Assembly (NCBI RefSeq): GCF_001552175.1
Contig: NZ_BCQR01000024.1
Span: forward strand, 28,841-92,840
Length of the DNA stretch: 64,000 bases
Origin: Actinomadura kijaniata NBRC 14229
GTDB taxonomy: Bacteria; Actinomycetota; Actinomycetes; Streptosporangiales; Streptosporangiaceae
Direction of reading: 5' to 3'
A program made the translations under genes and the position numbers. Numbering within the stretch: position 1 is the first letter of the stretch; the number at the start of each line of letters is the position of its first letter. This document shows, piece by piece, positions 54,025 through 62,820 of this stretch. The notes beneath the pieces are model-generated. The model did no database searches and was not told the origin of the DNA. It was given only the letters and a program-made list of their open reading frames with translations.

Positions 54025-54507
54025 ATGTACGTCACCGAGACCACCGCCCTGACCACCGGAACCGACCCGCGCGACCGCGTCGAGGCCATCGACGCGCTGT
54101 ACCGCTTCGCGCTCGGCCAGGACCTCAAGGACGCCGGGCTGTTCGGGTCCGCCTTCACCGCCGACGCCACGCTGGACTTCCGGCCCGCCGCCGCGCGGTG
54201 GGGGGCCGAGCCGCCCGTCATGACCGGCCGCGACGCGATCGTCACCACGATCCTGGGATCGTTCACCGGCCGCGTGGACACCACCCACCAGGTCGCCAAC
54301 CCGCGCGTGGCGGTCGACGGCGACACCGCCCGCCTCACCGCCCTGGTGGAGGCCCAGCACCTGCTGACGGCCGACCACTCCGTCCACGCCCTGCTGAAGA
54401 ACCTCTACGACGTGGAGCTGGTCCGCGACGGCGACCGCTGGCTCATGCGCCACGTCCGCATCGCCAACGTCTGGTACACCGGCGACCCGGGGGCCGTCTT
54501 CGGCTGA
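54025..54507 (+). CDS. nuclear transport factor 2-like (SnoaL-type) protein
   Basis: This 160-aa protein starts at ATG 54025. Its cone-shaped NTF2-like fold is suggested by VEAIDALYRFALGQDLKDAGLFGSAFTADATLDF and by LYDVELVRDGDRWLMRHVRIANVWYTGDP. Such proteins include polyketide cyclases, dehydratases and ketosteroid isomerase-like enzymes. Substrate unknown. Probably controlled by the divergent LysR protein. Confidence 0.9.
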   Translation: MYVTETTALTTGTDPRDRVEAIDALYRFALGQDLKDAGLFGSAFTADATLDFRPAAARWGAEPPVMTGRDAIVTTILGSFTGRVDTTHQVANPRVAVDGDTARLTALVEAQHLLTADHSVHALLKNLYDVELVRDGDRWLMRHVRIANVWYTGDPGAVFG

Positions 54508-54511
54508 CCGG

Positions 54512-55234
54512 CTACTGGCCCCCGGCCTGCTGGATCGTGACCTTCTTGAAGCCCAGCGCCTTGAGCATGTTCTCCAGCATGAGCCTGGTGTTCTGGTCGG
54601 CGCGCTCGCGCAGCCCGCTCGCGGTGGCGGCGTCCTGGATCTTCTGCGCGGCCAGGACGTTGAGCTGCTGCTGGTCGGCGGGGTTGCTGCTGAAGAAGTC
54701 TCCCACCCGGTCCAGCAGGCCGCGCTGGGTCGAGAAGACGTAGCTCTTCTTCGGGTCCAGGTTGGCCCTCTCCAGCTCGGCGCGGGGGAGCTTCACGGTG
54801 ACCTCGGTGCGGTCGGCGTTCATCGTGATCGCGCCCGAGCCCAGCTTGGAGAAGTCCACGTAGGCGTCGACCGAGCCGTTGCCGACGAACAGGGTCCGCT
54901 GGCCCTTCACCGACGCGGGCAGCCAGGCCGCGTCCTTCTCCAGGTCGACGATCACCTGGTAGTTGCCGCTGGCGGCCTCGAACCGCGACAGGTCCCGGAT
55001 GGACTGGAGCACCGCCGGGCTGCTGCGGTCCTTGTCCTCGGTCGCGAACGGGTTCAGCCAGTCCGGCGCCATCCGCAGGGCCTGCTGGAACAGCAGGACC
55101 GCCACCACCCCGACCACGACCAGCAGCAGCGCCGGACCCCATCCGCCGCGTCGGCGGCGCGCGGGGCGGTCGGCGGGGGCGTCCTCGCGGGGGGCGTCCT
55201 TGGCGGGGGCGGTGTTCTTCTCGGGGCGTGCCAT
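54512..55234 (-). CDS. DUF4230 domain membrane-anchored protein
   Basis: This 240-aa protein has a basic, Pro-rich cytoplasmic N-terminus, one helix (WGPALLLVVVGVVAVLLFQQAL) and an extracytoplasmic DUF4230 domain (VLQSIRDLSRFEAASGNYQVIVDLEKD, VDFSKLGSGAITMNADRTEVTVKLPRAEL). It starts at ATG 55234. Function of the domain is unknown. Its stop lies five bases from that of the convergent NTF2-like gene. Confidence 0.9.
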   Translation of the reverse strand: MARPEKNTAPAKDAPREDAPADRPARRRRGGWGPALLLVVVGVVAVLLFQQALRMAPDWLNPFATEDKDRSSPAVLQSIRDLSRFEAASGNYQVIVDLEKDAAWLPASVKGQRTLFVGNGSVDAYVDFSKLGSGAITMNADRTEVTVKLPRAELERANLDPKKSYVFSTQRGLLDRVGDFFSSNPADQQQLNVLAAQKIQDAATASGLRERADQNTRLMLENMLKALGFKKVTIQQAGGQ

Positions 55235-55336
55235 GGGGGAGGCATTCCCCGCAGGGCCGCCTCCTCACCTCGCCCGTGTGACCGACACCATAGGCGTGGA
55301 CGAAACACTCGCCGGGACACGGTACGTTGGCCACCC

Positions 55337-55642
55337 GTGGACATCGTGCGCGCTTTCCGACTCGTCTCGATCGTCGAGGCGGTCTCCTTCCTCGTGCTGC
55401 TTCTCGTCGCCATGCCGCTGAAGTACCTGGCGGAGATCCCGGCGGCCGTGTCGATCGTCGGCCCCATCCACGGCATCCTGTGGATCGCCTACGTCGCCCT
55501 GGTCCTCGTGGTCCGCGCGCCGCTGCGCTGGGACGGCAAGCGCACGGTCCTGGCGCTGATCGCGTCGGTGCTGCCGGTGGCGCCGTTCTTCGTGGAGCGC
55601 AAATGGACCACCCCCGCCGAGCCGGTGGGCCTCGGCAAGTGA
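55337..55642 (+). CDS. DUF3817 family membrane protein
   Basis: This 101-aa protein with three helices has the family motif VSIVEAVSFLVLLLVAMPLKYLAEIP and GPIHGILWIAYVALVLVVR. It starts at GTG 55337. It is widespread in actinobacteria; some members are annotated as YdzA-like integral membrane proteins. Function unknown. Divergent from the DUF4230 gene. Confidence 0.92.
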   Translation: MDIVRAFRLVSIVEAVSFLVLLLVAMPLKYLAEIPAAVSIVGPIHGILWIAYVALVLVVRAPLRWDGKRTVLALIASVLPVAPFFVERKWTTPAEPVGLGK

Positions 55643-55649
55643 TGGGTTT

Positions 55650-55695
55650 CTGCACGGCCGCGTCGGGTCTGGGGGGAACCGGCGCGGCCGTGCAG
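55650..55695 (+). terminator. hairpin terminator after the DUF3817 gene
   Basis: CTGCACGGCCGCG (55650-55662) and CGCGGCCGTGCAG (55683-55695) are perfect 13-bp arms around a 20-base loop, eight bases after the stop. Confidence 0.7.
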
Positions 55696-55724
55696 ATCTG
55701 AACGGATCTGAACGGATCTGACAC
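55695..55724. repeat. three tandem 10-bp repeats (GATCTGAACG)
   Basis: Two exact units and one partial unit (GATCTGACAC) directly follow the DUF3817 terminator, in the gap between convergent genes. Confidence 0.75.
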
Positions 55725-55751
55725 CGGGGCCCGGACACCGGGACCCCTCTG

Positions 55752-57140
55752 TCAACGGTCGTCGGGCCGCGTCCTCACGGGCGCGGCCTTCTTCGTCCGG
55801 GGGACCCGGACGCGGGAACGACCCGGCCGGAAGTCGGCCGCGCGCAGCGAGCAGGTCCGGTAGGCGGCGAAGTGGGCGCGCAGCCAGGCGCGCCGCCGGT
55901 CCTCGTTCCACGCGCCGAAGCGCCGCACCGCGTGCGCGTCGGGCAGCGCGGGCAGCGCCTCTCCCACCAGCCACGCGTCCACCAGCGCCCGGTACCCCGC
56001 CGCCGGGACCGGGCACGTCCGCGCGACGACGAGACCGTCCCGGATCTGCCGCACGGCCCGCGCCTCGTACCCCGGCGTCAGCTCGTCGCCCAGATGCACC
56101 ACGGCGACGCCGCCCGCCACCCGCGCGGGCTCGGTCGGCGGGCGCTGCTCCACCCGGGCGAACTCGCCCGGCGTCCCCGTCAGCCGGGTCGCCAGCGGCG
56201 TCACCGCCGTCGTCAGCGAGGGCAGCGCCTCCCGCAGCGCCGGATGCACGCACACCGTCAGCGGCCACTCCCGGCACACGTGCTCCACCGGAACGGCCGC
56301 CACCGCGCGCCCGTCCGCGCTCTCCAGCCGGAAGGTCGCCACCACGACCAGCCCCACCGCCACCGCCAGCGGGAGCAGCGGCAGCGCCCGCCGCGTCACC
56401 CACGCCACGTATCCCAGCACCAGCACGGCCGTCAGGCCCGCCGCCCACACCACCTGGTCGGCCAGCACCCCGGTCCGCAGCTGGGTGAACAGCCCGACCC
56501 GGCCGAACACCGCCGGCGGCAGCAACCCCACCCACGAACCGCCCGGCGCCCGCAGGGACGACCACGCGACCGCCGCCAGCCCCACGGCCACCGGCGTCGC
56601 GGCGCGCGGCGCGACCCGTCCGGCCAGGTACCCGGCCACCACGTGCAGCACCAGCGCCGCCGCCCCCGCCGACGGGCCCAGCGGATGCGGACGCCCCGCC
56701 TCGTGCCGCGACAGCGTCTCGGCCACGATCACGGCCGTGACCCCGGCGTGGGCGACCAGCGCCGCGCCCGACAGCAGCATCAGGTCGTGCAGCGCCCCGG
56801 TCGCGGGGGAGCGGGGCGACAGGTCCCGGACGTGGTCCAGCCGTCGTTCCCGCAGCGCCGCCCACGCCGCCAGCGCCGCCGCGACCGGGCCCAGCAGCCG
56901 CACCGCGTCGCCCAGCGCGACCACCGAGTTGTCCCAGTAGCCGACGCCGGGCACCAGCGACAGCCACGCGGTGACCGCCCCGAGCCCGGCCAGCAACGGC
57001 ACCGCGACCAGCAGCGCCGTGCGGCGCGCGTCGAGCCGCAGCACCCGCCCCAGCTCCGACACCCGGCCGGAGCCGGGAGCGGGGCCGGGGGCCGGGCCGG
57101 GAGCGGGGCCGGTCACCGGTGGCCGCGCCGGGTCAGACAC
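55752..57140 (-). CDS. ABC-type system membrane protein with C-terminal extracytoplasmic domain
   Basis: This 462-aa protein has about six helices in residues 35-280 and a soluble C-terminal ~185 residues beginning HVCREWPLTVCVHPALRE and ending RRAWLRAHFAAYRTC. These motifs, and AWLVGEALP, align with the C-terminal part of the protein at 1-1182. The gene overlaps the upstream ATPase gene by eight bases, so it is the likely membrane partner of that ATPase. The soluble domain is predicted to lie outside the cell. Function unknown. Confidence 0.8.
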   Translation of the reverse strand: MSDPARPPVTGPAPGPAPGPAPGSGRVSELGRVLRLDARRTALLVAVPLLAGLGAVTAWLSLVPGVGYWDNSVVALGDAVRLLGPVAAALAAWAALRERRLDHVRDLSPRSPATGALHDLMLLSGAALVAHAGVTAVIVAETLSRHEAGRPHPLGPSAGAAALVLHVVAGYLAGRVAPRAATPVAVGLAAVAWSSLRAPGGSWVGLLPPAVFGRVGLFTQLRTGVLADQVVWAAGLTAVLVLGYVAWVTRRALPLLPLAVAVGLVVVATFRLESADGRAVAAVPVEHVCREWPLTVCVHPALREALPSLTTAVTPLATRLTGTPGEFARVEQRPPTEPARVAGGVAVVHLGDELTPGYEARAVRQIRDGLVVARTCPVPAAGYRALVDAWLVGEALPALPDAHAVRRFGAWNEDRRRAWLRAHFAAYRTCSLRAADFRPGRSRVRVPRTKKAAPVRTRPDDR

Positions 57141-57945
57141 CTGCGCCGCTCCCCGCCGTCAGCAGGGCCAGCCGCAGCCGCCGCGCCACCCGCCGCCGGT
57201 CCGGCACGGGGATGACGAGGGGACGCGCCGCGCGGATCCGCCCGGTGGGGGCGGGTTCGGTGTGGAGCGGTCCCATCGGGACGGGGTCCGCGCACGCGGC
57301 GTCCGGCAGCTCCGTCAGCCGTCCCCGCGCCAGCGCGAACAGCCGGTCGCACCACCCCGCCAGCGACTCGGCGGCGTCGGCCGCGACGACCACCGACGGG
57401 GCCAGCGTCCGCACCACCGGCACCAGCTCGGCCGCCGCGGCGGCCTCCAGCCCGGCGAACGGGTCGTCCAGCAGCACCAGGTCCGGTTCGTGGACGCAGG
57501 TCGCCGCCAGCCCGGCGCGCAGCCGCACGTCCGGCGGCAGCAGCCCCATCTCGGCCCCGGCGGCCTCGGACAGCTCGAACCGTTTCAGGACGGCCCGCAC
57601 CTGCGGTTCCCGCACCCTTTTGTAATAGGCGGCATAGCGGACGAACTCGTCCACTTTCATGGCGTCCGCCCATGAGAAGCGGCCGGGAAGATAGCCGATC
57701 CGGGCGCGCACCGCGCGCAGCCCGGTGGAATTCCCGGTGTTCTCGCCGAGAATCTCAAGCTCGCCGACATGTGGTCGGCGCAAGGTCGCGAACGTGGCAA
57801 GCAGAGTGGATTTACCGGCGCCTCGTTGACCGGCCAGGCCGGCCACGCCTTCGGCGATGCCGAAGGCAGCCGGGCGCAGGAGCCACCGCCCCCCGCGGCG
57901 GACCCCCATCCCTCGGGCCACGATCGCGGAATAACCCGCGATCAC
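57133..57945 (-). CDS. degenerate ABC transporter ATP-binding protein
   Basis: This 270-aa protein has an intact Walker A (AGQRGAGKST) and a recognisable Q-loop region (GYLPGRFSWADAMKVDEFVRYAAYY). The signature LSGGQ is replaced by LLPPDVRLRAGLA, and the Walker B reads LVLLDDPFAGLE with Asp instead of the catalytic Glu. The H-loop region (SVVVAADAAESL) has no His. It probably binds ATP but may hydrolyse it poorly. It starts at GTG 57945, and a C-terminal Arg/Pro-rich tail follows residue ~215. Coupled to the membrane protein downstream. Confidence 0.85.
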   Translation of the reverse strand: MIAGYSAIVARGMGVRRGGRWLLRPAAFGIAEGVAGLAGQRGAGKSTLLATFATLRRPHVGELEILGENTGNSTGLRAVRARIGYLPGRFSWADAMKVDEFVRYAAYYKRVREPQVRAVLKRFELSEAAGAEMGLLPPDVRLRAGLAATCVHEPDLVLLDDPFAGLEAAAAAELVPVVRTLAPSVVVAADAAESLAGWCDRLFALARGRLTELPDAACADPVPMGPLHTEPAPTGRIRAARPLVIPVPDRRRVARRLRLALLTAGSGAGV

Positions 57946-58286
57946 TTCTTACCCCCCGTTGTTCGCCCGTGCTCGCAAACGGCACGCGGCCGGCCCCGTG
58001 GCTTTCCCCCCGCCACCGGGACCGCGCCGCAATCGTTTTACCGTCGAGCCGGGCATCGACATCGCGACTATAACCAGGCTTGGTCTCGACTGTCAGCCCG
58101 CTTTTGACGTTGCCCGCCGGGGCCGCGATTCTTTGCCATCCTGGAAAAGGAGATAATTCGCGGGGATGGCCCGTTCCGCCCGGCCCGTCCCCCGGTGCGC
58201 CCCGCGTCCCGCGCGTCGCGGAAGGCGGGCTCCGCTCCCAGCGGACGCGGGCCCCGGCGACGGGGACCATGAGGCAGGATGGACCC
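57946..58286. other. divergent intergenic region
   Basis: The 341 bases between the ABC ATPase start (minus) and the thioredoxin-TPR start (plus) contain no credible gene. Short AT-richer patches at about 57940-57965 and 58120-58160 are the likeliest promoter positions, but no confident -35/-10 pairs were identified. Confidence 0.4.
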
Positions 58287-59249
58287 ATGCCTTCTCGGGA
58301 CTTTTCGTTGCACGGGGCCATCGACCTGGGCGCCCGCCAGGTGGCCATGAAGAAGCAGCAGGAGCGCCGGGCGCAGGCCGCCCAGGCGCAGACGCCCGGC
58401 GGACCGGCCGCGCCCGCCGGGGCCGGCCCGTTCGTCATCGACGTCACCGACCAGAGTTTCAACGCCGACGTCGTGGAACGCTCGCGGACCGTTCCGGTGC
58501 TGGTCGACTTCTGGGCCGAGTGGTGCGGGCCGTGCAAGCAGCTCGGGCCGATCCTGGAGAAGCTCGCCAACGAGGCGCAGGGCCGGTGGATCCTCGCCAA
58601 GGTCGACGTGGACGCCAACCCGCAGCTCGGCGCGTACATGCAGCAGCTCGGCATCCGCGGCATCCCGTTCGTCGCGGCGGTCGTCGCCGGGCAGCTGCTG
58701 CCCTTCCTCAACGGCGCCGCCCCCGAACCGCAGGTCCGGCAGGCCATCGACCAGCTGTTCGACGCGCTGCGCACCGAGGGCCTGCTGCCCGAGGACGCGG
58801 GCGCCCCCGCCGCGGACGCGGCCGAGCAGCCCGCCGCCGACCCGATGTACCTGGAGGCCGAGACCGCCCTGCAGAACGGCGACCTGGACGGCGCGCGCAC
58901 CGCGTTCCAGAAGATCCTGGACGTCAACCCGCAGGACGAGCACGCCCGCGGCGGCATCGCGCTGGTGGACCTCAGCCTGCGGGTGCGGACCGTGAACGCC
59001 CAGCAGGTGATGGCCGACGCCGAGCGGAACCCCAGCGACGTGACGCTCCAGACCCAGGCCGCCGACGTCGAGATGGTCTCCGGCCGGATCGACGAGGCGT
59101 TCCAGCGGCTGGTCGACACCGTCCGCCGCACCGCCGGGGACGACCGCGACGCCGCCCGCAAGCACCTGCTCGGCCTGTTCGACGTGCTGCAGCCGGGCGA
59201 CCCGCGCGTCGGCAAGGCCCGCCGCGCCCTCCAGTCGGCGCTGTTCTGA
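58287..59249 (+). CDS. thioredoxin-TPR protein (CnoX/YbbN-like)
   Basis: ATG 58287 follows AGGA at seven bases. The 320-aa product has an N-terminal extension, then a thioredoxin domain with redox motif WCGPC at residues 79-83 (VPVLVDFWAEWCGPCKQLGPILEKLA). A helical TPR-like C-terminus follows (YLEAETALQNGDLDGARTAFQKILDVNPQDEHARGGIALVDL). This matches the YbbN/CnoX chaperedoxin architecture, but here the CxxC is complete, unlike E. coli CnoX, so disulfide chemistry is possible. The position after the epimerase/thiolase block matches M. tuberculosis Rv1324. Confidence 0.93.
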   Translation: MPSRDFSLHGAIDLGARQVAMKKQQERRAQAAQAQTPGGPAAPAGAGPFVIDVTDQSFNADVVERSRTVPVLVDFWAEWCGPCKQLGPILEKLANEAQGRWILAKVDVDANPQLGAYMQQLGIRGIPFVAAVVAGQLLPFLNGAAPEPQVRQAIDQLFDALRTEGLLPEDAGAPAADAAEQPAADPMYLEAETALQNGDLDGARTAFQKILDVNPQDEHARGGIALVDLSLRVRTVNAQQVMADAERNPSDVTLQTQAADVEMVSGRIDEAFQRLVDTVRRTAGDDRDAARKHLLGLFDVLQPGDPRVGKARRALQSALF

Positions 59250-59641
59250 CGCGTTCCGAAGGGCCGTCCCCGTGCCCGCGTCCTCCGGAGCGCGCCGCGT
59301 TCCGGAGGGCGGCGGCCCGGGGCGGACCTGTGGGACGCGACAAGATGGAACGCGACAATTCTGTCCGGTGAACCGGATACCGCAGCGGACCGGTGAGCGT
59401 ATGCTCGGAGACGACGACCGCGCCCGCGCGACCCGACCGAAGCACCCTTCACCCGGGTTGATCCGCCGTTCCGCGTCCGGGCCGCCCGGTCCGGCCGGTG
59501 TGGCGCGCCGCCGTCCGCGGCCCCCGAGACCGCCACGGCGACGATGATCTCTTTGCCGGGCGGCGGCCCCCGGCGGCAGGTCCCGCGTGGGACGATTGCG
59601 GGCGGGACAAGGACGTACCCGGAACCTCGAGGGAGCAAGTC
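59250..59641. other. intergenic region before malic enzyme
   Basis: The 392 bases between the thioredoxin-TPR gene and the malic enzyme start hold no convincing gene or hairpin. The malic enzyme frame is open back to 59498, but the sequence before GTG 59642 does not resemble the ACT-domain start. I see no clear promoter. Confidence 0.4.
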
Positions 59642-61045
59642 GTGGCCAGCGTGCCCAGCGTGTCGTACTCCATCACCGTCCGGCTGGAGGTCCCCGCCGG
59701 GGGCAAGGCCGTCAGCCAGATCACGCACGTGGTCGAGAACGCCGGGGGCATCGTCACCGCGCTCGACGTCAACACCGCCGCCCACGACGTGCTGCGGGTC
59801 GACGTCACCATCGCCACCCGGGACACCGAGCACGCCGAGGCGATCGCCGCCGCCCTGGAGACCCTGGACGACGTCAAGATCCACAAGGTCTCGGACCGCA
59901 CGTTCCTGATGCACCTCGGCGGCAAGATCGAGATGCAGTCGAAGGTGCCGCTGCGCACCCGTGACGAGCTGTCGATGGCCTACACCCCCGGCGTCGCCCG
60001 GGTGTCGCTCGCCATCGCCCGCAACCGCGAGGACGTCCGCCGCCTGACCGTCAAGCGCAACAGCGTCGCGGTCGTCACCGACGGCTCGGCGGTGCTCGGC
60101 CTCGGCAACATCGGCCCCGAGGCCGCCCTGCCGGTCATGGAGGGCAAGGCCGCGCTGTTCAAGCGGTTCGCCGGGATCGACGCCTGGCCGATCTGCCTGG
60201 ACACCCAGGACACCGACGAGATCGTCCGGACCGTGCAGATCATCGCGCCCGCGTTCGGCGGCATCAACCTGGAGGACATCTCCGCGCCCCGCTGCTTCGA
60301 GGTCGAGGCCCGGCTGCGCGAGCTGCTGGACATCCCCGTCTTCCACGACGACCAGCACGGCACCGCGATCTGCGTGCTGGCCGCGCTGACCAACGCGCTG
60401 CGCGTCGTCGGCAAGCGCATCGGCGAGGTCCGCATCGCCATGGCGGGCGCGGGCGCGGCGGGCACCGCCATCCTGAAGCTGCTCATGCACGCCGGGGCCC
60501 GCAACATCGTCGTGTGCGACTACCGGGGTGCGGTCCACCTCGGCCGCGACGACCTGGACGACTCGCTGCGCTGGATCGCCGAGCACACCAACGCCGACGG
60601 CTACTCCGGCGACCTGCGCGGCGCGGTCAAGGGCGCCGACGTGTTCATCGGCGTGTCCGCCCCCGGCATCCTGACCGGCGACGACATCGCCGCCATGAAC
60701 GACGACGCGATCGTGTTCGCCCTGGCCAACCCCGAGCCGGAGGTCTCCCCGGACGAGGCCCGCGAGCACGCCGCCGTCGTCGCCACCGGCCGCAGCGACT
60801 ACCCCAACCAGATCAACAACGTGCTGGCGTTCCCCGGCGTGTTCCGCGGCCTGCTCGACGCCCAGGCCAACGGCGTCACCCAGGACATGCTGCTGGCCGC
60901 CGCCACCGCCCTCGCCGAGGTCGTCACCGACGACGAGCTCGGCCCGAACTACATCGTGCCGAGCGTCTTCCACCCCGAGGTCGCCAAGAGCGTCGCGGGC
61001 GCGGTCCGCGAGGCCGCCGGCGGCCGCCCCCGCACCGAGGCGTGA
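59642..61045 (+). CDS. NAD-dependent malic enzyme with N-terminal ACT domain
   Basis: GTG 59642 with GGGAGCAAG upstream. The 467-aa product begins with an ACT-like regulatory domain ([36 protein letters not shown]). The malic enzyme core follows: [13 protein letters not shown] (catalytic Tyr), [26 protein letters not shown], metal site [21 protein letters not shown] motif [14 protein letters not shown] and [14 protein letters not shown]. It decarboxylates malate to pyruvate. The ACT domain implies allosteric control, perhaps by amino acids (inference). It ends in a hairpin shared with the convergent gene. Confidence 0.96.
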   Translation: MASVPSVSYSITVRLEVPAGGKAVSQITHVVENAGGIVTALDVNTAAHDVLRVDVTIATRDTEHAEAIAAALETLDDVKIHKVSDRTFLMHLGGKIEMQSKVPLRTRDELSMAYTPGVARVSLAIARNREDVRRLTVKRNSVAVVTDGSAVLGLGNIGPEAALPVMEGKAALFKRFAGIDAWPICLDTQDTDEIVRTVQIIAPAFGGINLEDISAPRCFEVEARLRELLDIPVFHDDQHGTAICVLAALTNALRVVGKRIGEVRIAMAGAGAAGTAILKLLMHAGARNIVVCDYRGAVHLGRDDLDDSLRWIAEHTNADGYSGDLRGAVKGADVFIGVSAPGILTGDDIAAMNDDAIVFALANPEPEVSPDEAREHAAVVATGRSDYPNQINNVLAFPGVFRGLLDAQANGVTQDMLLAAATALAEVVTDDELGPNYIVPSVFHPEVAKSVAGAVREAAGGRPRTEA

Positions 61046-61059
61046 CGGTCCGAACCTCC

Positions 61060-61096
61060 CCGGCGGTTGAGCCCTTCTCGCGGGCTCAGCCGCCGG
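61060..61096. terminator. bidirectional hairpin between malic enzyme and LPxTG gene
   Basis: CCGGCGGTTGAGCCC (61060-61074) and GGGCTCAGCCGCCGG (61082-61096) pair over 15 positions with one G-T wobble. It overlaps the last codons and stop of the minus-strand gene at 61086. Confidence 0.7.
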
Positions 61097-61865
61097 TGCG
61101 TCTGACGGGGGTGGACCAGTCGCCCCGGCCGCTGGTCGGCCACAGCCAGCCCCAGAACAGCACCACCAGGCCGCCCGCCAGCCCGCCCACGGCCGTCATG
61201 ACGCGCGCGTTACCCACCGCGCCGGTCTCGGGGAGGCGTTCCCGCTCCTCGGGGGCCTCCTTGCGCGGGGCGGAGCGCGCCGGGGCCTTCTTGCCGCCCT
61301 TGCCCCTGGCGACCCCGTCCTTGCCTTTGACGGCTCCGTCGCCGTCCTCCTCTTCGTCCGTGGTCGGCTGACCCTTGGCCGGTTCGTCCGTGGTCGGCTC
61401 GCCCTTGGGCGGTCCGTCCGCGGTCGGCTTCGCGCTGGTCGGGCCGCCCTTGGCCGGACCGGTGCCGACCGGGGCGGTGCCGGTCGGGGTGGTGCCGGTC
61501 GGGGTGGTCCTGGCGCAGTCGGCGGTGCGGGTCGCGCGGGCCAGGGTCCGGCCCTCGGAACGGACGGTGAGCTCGACCGGCTCGTCCTCGGTGAGCTGGG
61601 CCAGGCCGTCGATGACGCCCCCGGCGGGGACCCGTTCGAGGCGGACGACCCGGCCGTCCTGGAGCAGCTCGTAGTCGATCGGCCGGCCGGTGGGGTTGCG
61701 GACCACGACCGGGGCCTGGCGCGCCGGGCAGCGCGCCTCGCCGATCGTGGCCGTCAACCCGGCCGGCTGCACGGTCGGCGCGAGCGCGGTCGAGGTCGCC
61801 AGAGCAGCCCACAGCAGCACGTCGTCCCCCGCTTCCGGAACGCCCATGTCGGGCGGAACGATCAC
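61086..61865 (-). CDS. LPxTG cell-wall anchored protein (paralogue 1)
   Basis: This 259-aa protein has a small N-terminal domain (LTATIGEARCPARQAPVVVRNPTG through RTADC). A Thr/Pro/Gly/Lys-rich low-complexity linker with PTGT and PTTDEPAKG repeats follows. It ends with a sortase motif LPETG, a helix (MTAVGGLAGGLVVLFWGWLWP) and a short basic tail. The conserved domain aligns with the one in the neighbouring gene. The N-terminus (GTG 61865) is acidic and lacks a standard signal peptide, although one hydrophobic stretch is present, so the start is doubtful. No sortase gene is in the window. Confidence 0.75.
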   Translation of the reverse strand: MIVPPDMGVPEAGDDVLLWAALATSTALAPTVQPAGLTATIGEARCPARQAPVVVRNPTGRPIDYELLQDGRVVRLERVPAGGVIDGLAQLTEDEPVELTVRSEGRTLARATRTADCARTTPTGTTPTGTAPVGTGPAKGGPTSAKPTADGPPKGEPTTDEPAKGQPTTDEEEDGDGAVKGKDGVARGKGGKKAPARSAPRKEAPEERERLPETGAVGNARVMTAVGGLAGGLVVLFWGWLWPTSGRGDWSTPVRRTGG

Positions 61866-61945
61866 CTCGTCGGATTACTCACCCGATCCGGACGGCGGAC
61901 ACCCAAAGGGCGGGAACGGTACCGCACGGGTTTCTTGACCCGCCG

Positions 61946-62653
61946 TCAGTCGCCCTTCCTCCCGGCGAACAGCCGGTCGCGCCGCCGCGGCCAGATCCCG
62001 CCGTACCAGAAGATGATCAGACCGGTGATCATGGCCGCGCCGCCGGTGGCCGCGCGCGCCCACAGCACCGCGTCGTCGGGGCCGGTGCGCGGCAGCCGCG
62101 TCCGGGTCGGCGACGGCGTCGGGGAGCCCTTGACGCAGTCGGCCCGCCGGGTCTCGGTCAGCACCGGCTCGTTCTTCCACGTCACCTGGATGCGGGTGGA
62201 GCGGTTCTCCCGCAGCCGCAGCGTGACGACGCGGGACGCGCCCGGGGCGACCGTCCGGGCGATGGCCGGGGAGTCATCGTTGCGCTCGATGCCGACGTTC
62301 TCGGTCTGCGAGCCGTTGTTGCGGATCGTCACCTCGACCGTCCGCGCCGGGCACCGCACCCGGCCGATCGTCGCCTCGACCGTCTGCGCCGGCGGGGAGG
62401 TGGGCGGCGCCGTCGTGGCCGGGGGAGGCGTGGTGCGCGGCGGTGTCGTGGTGGTGCGGGTCGGGGTCGGCGAGGGGGAGGTGCGGGTGGGGGTGGGGGA
62501 CGTTCCGGTGGGGGATCCGGTCGGGCTGGTCGTGGTGGCGCCGGGAGCGCCGGACGCCCGCGACTCTCCGGTCGTCCTCATCAGGGCGGGGATGGCGATC
62601 AGCGCCCCGATGACGAAGAACACGGCTGCGATGACGACCCTGGGCAACTGCAT
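61946..62653 (-). CDS. LPxTG cell-wall anchored protein (paralogue 2)
   Basis: ATG 62653 with GGGGAGGA upstream. The 235-aa product has an N-terminal signal/anchor (VVIAAVFFVIGALIAIPAL), a Ser/Thr/Pro-rich stalk, and the domain VEATIGRVRCPARTVEVTIRNNGS ... TRRADC shared with paralogue 1. It ends in LPRTG, a helix (AMITGLIIFWYGGIWP) and RRRDR. It is predicted to be displayed on the cell wall by a sortase. The short Cys-flanked domain is a beta-rich fold of unknown function. Eighty bases separate the two genes. Confidence 0.85.
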   Translation of the reverse strand: MQLPRVVIAAVFFVIGALIAIPALMRTTGESRASGAPGATTTSPTGSPTGTSPTPTRTSPSPTPTRTTTTPPRTTPPPATTAPPTSPPAQTVEATIGRVRCPARTVEVTIRNNGSQTENVGIERNDDSPAIARTVAPGASRVVTLRLRENRSTRIQVTWKNEPVLTETRRADCVKGSPTPSPTRTRLPRTGPDDAVLWARAATGGAAMITGLIIFWYGGIWPRRRDRLFAGRKGD

Positions 62654-62820
62654 CGCGTCCTCCCCGCCGCCCGGCGCGCCGGGGGCGCGCACCAAGCGGA
62701 TGGCCGATGATCCTAGATCGTTTTTAACCTAGGTCCCTCTTGTGCCGGTACCCCTCATGTCGGGGATGCATGACAGGCTAAGCCGACGGACCGGTGTGCC
62801 GCCGGGGGTCCGCGCAACGC

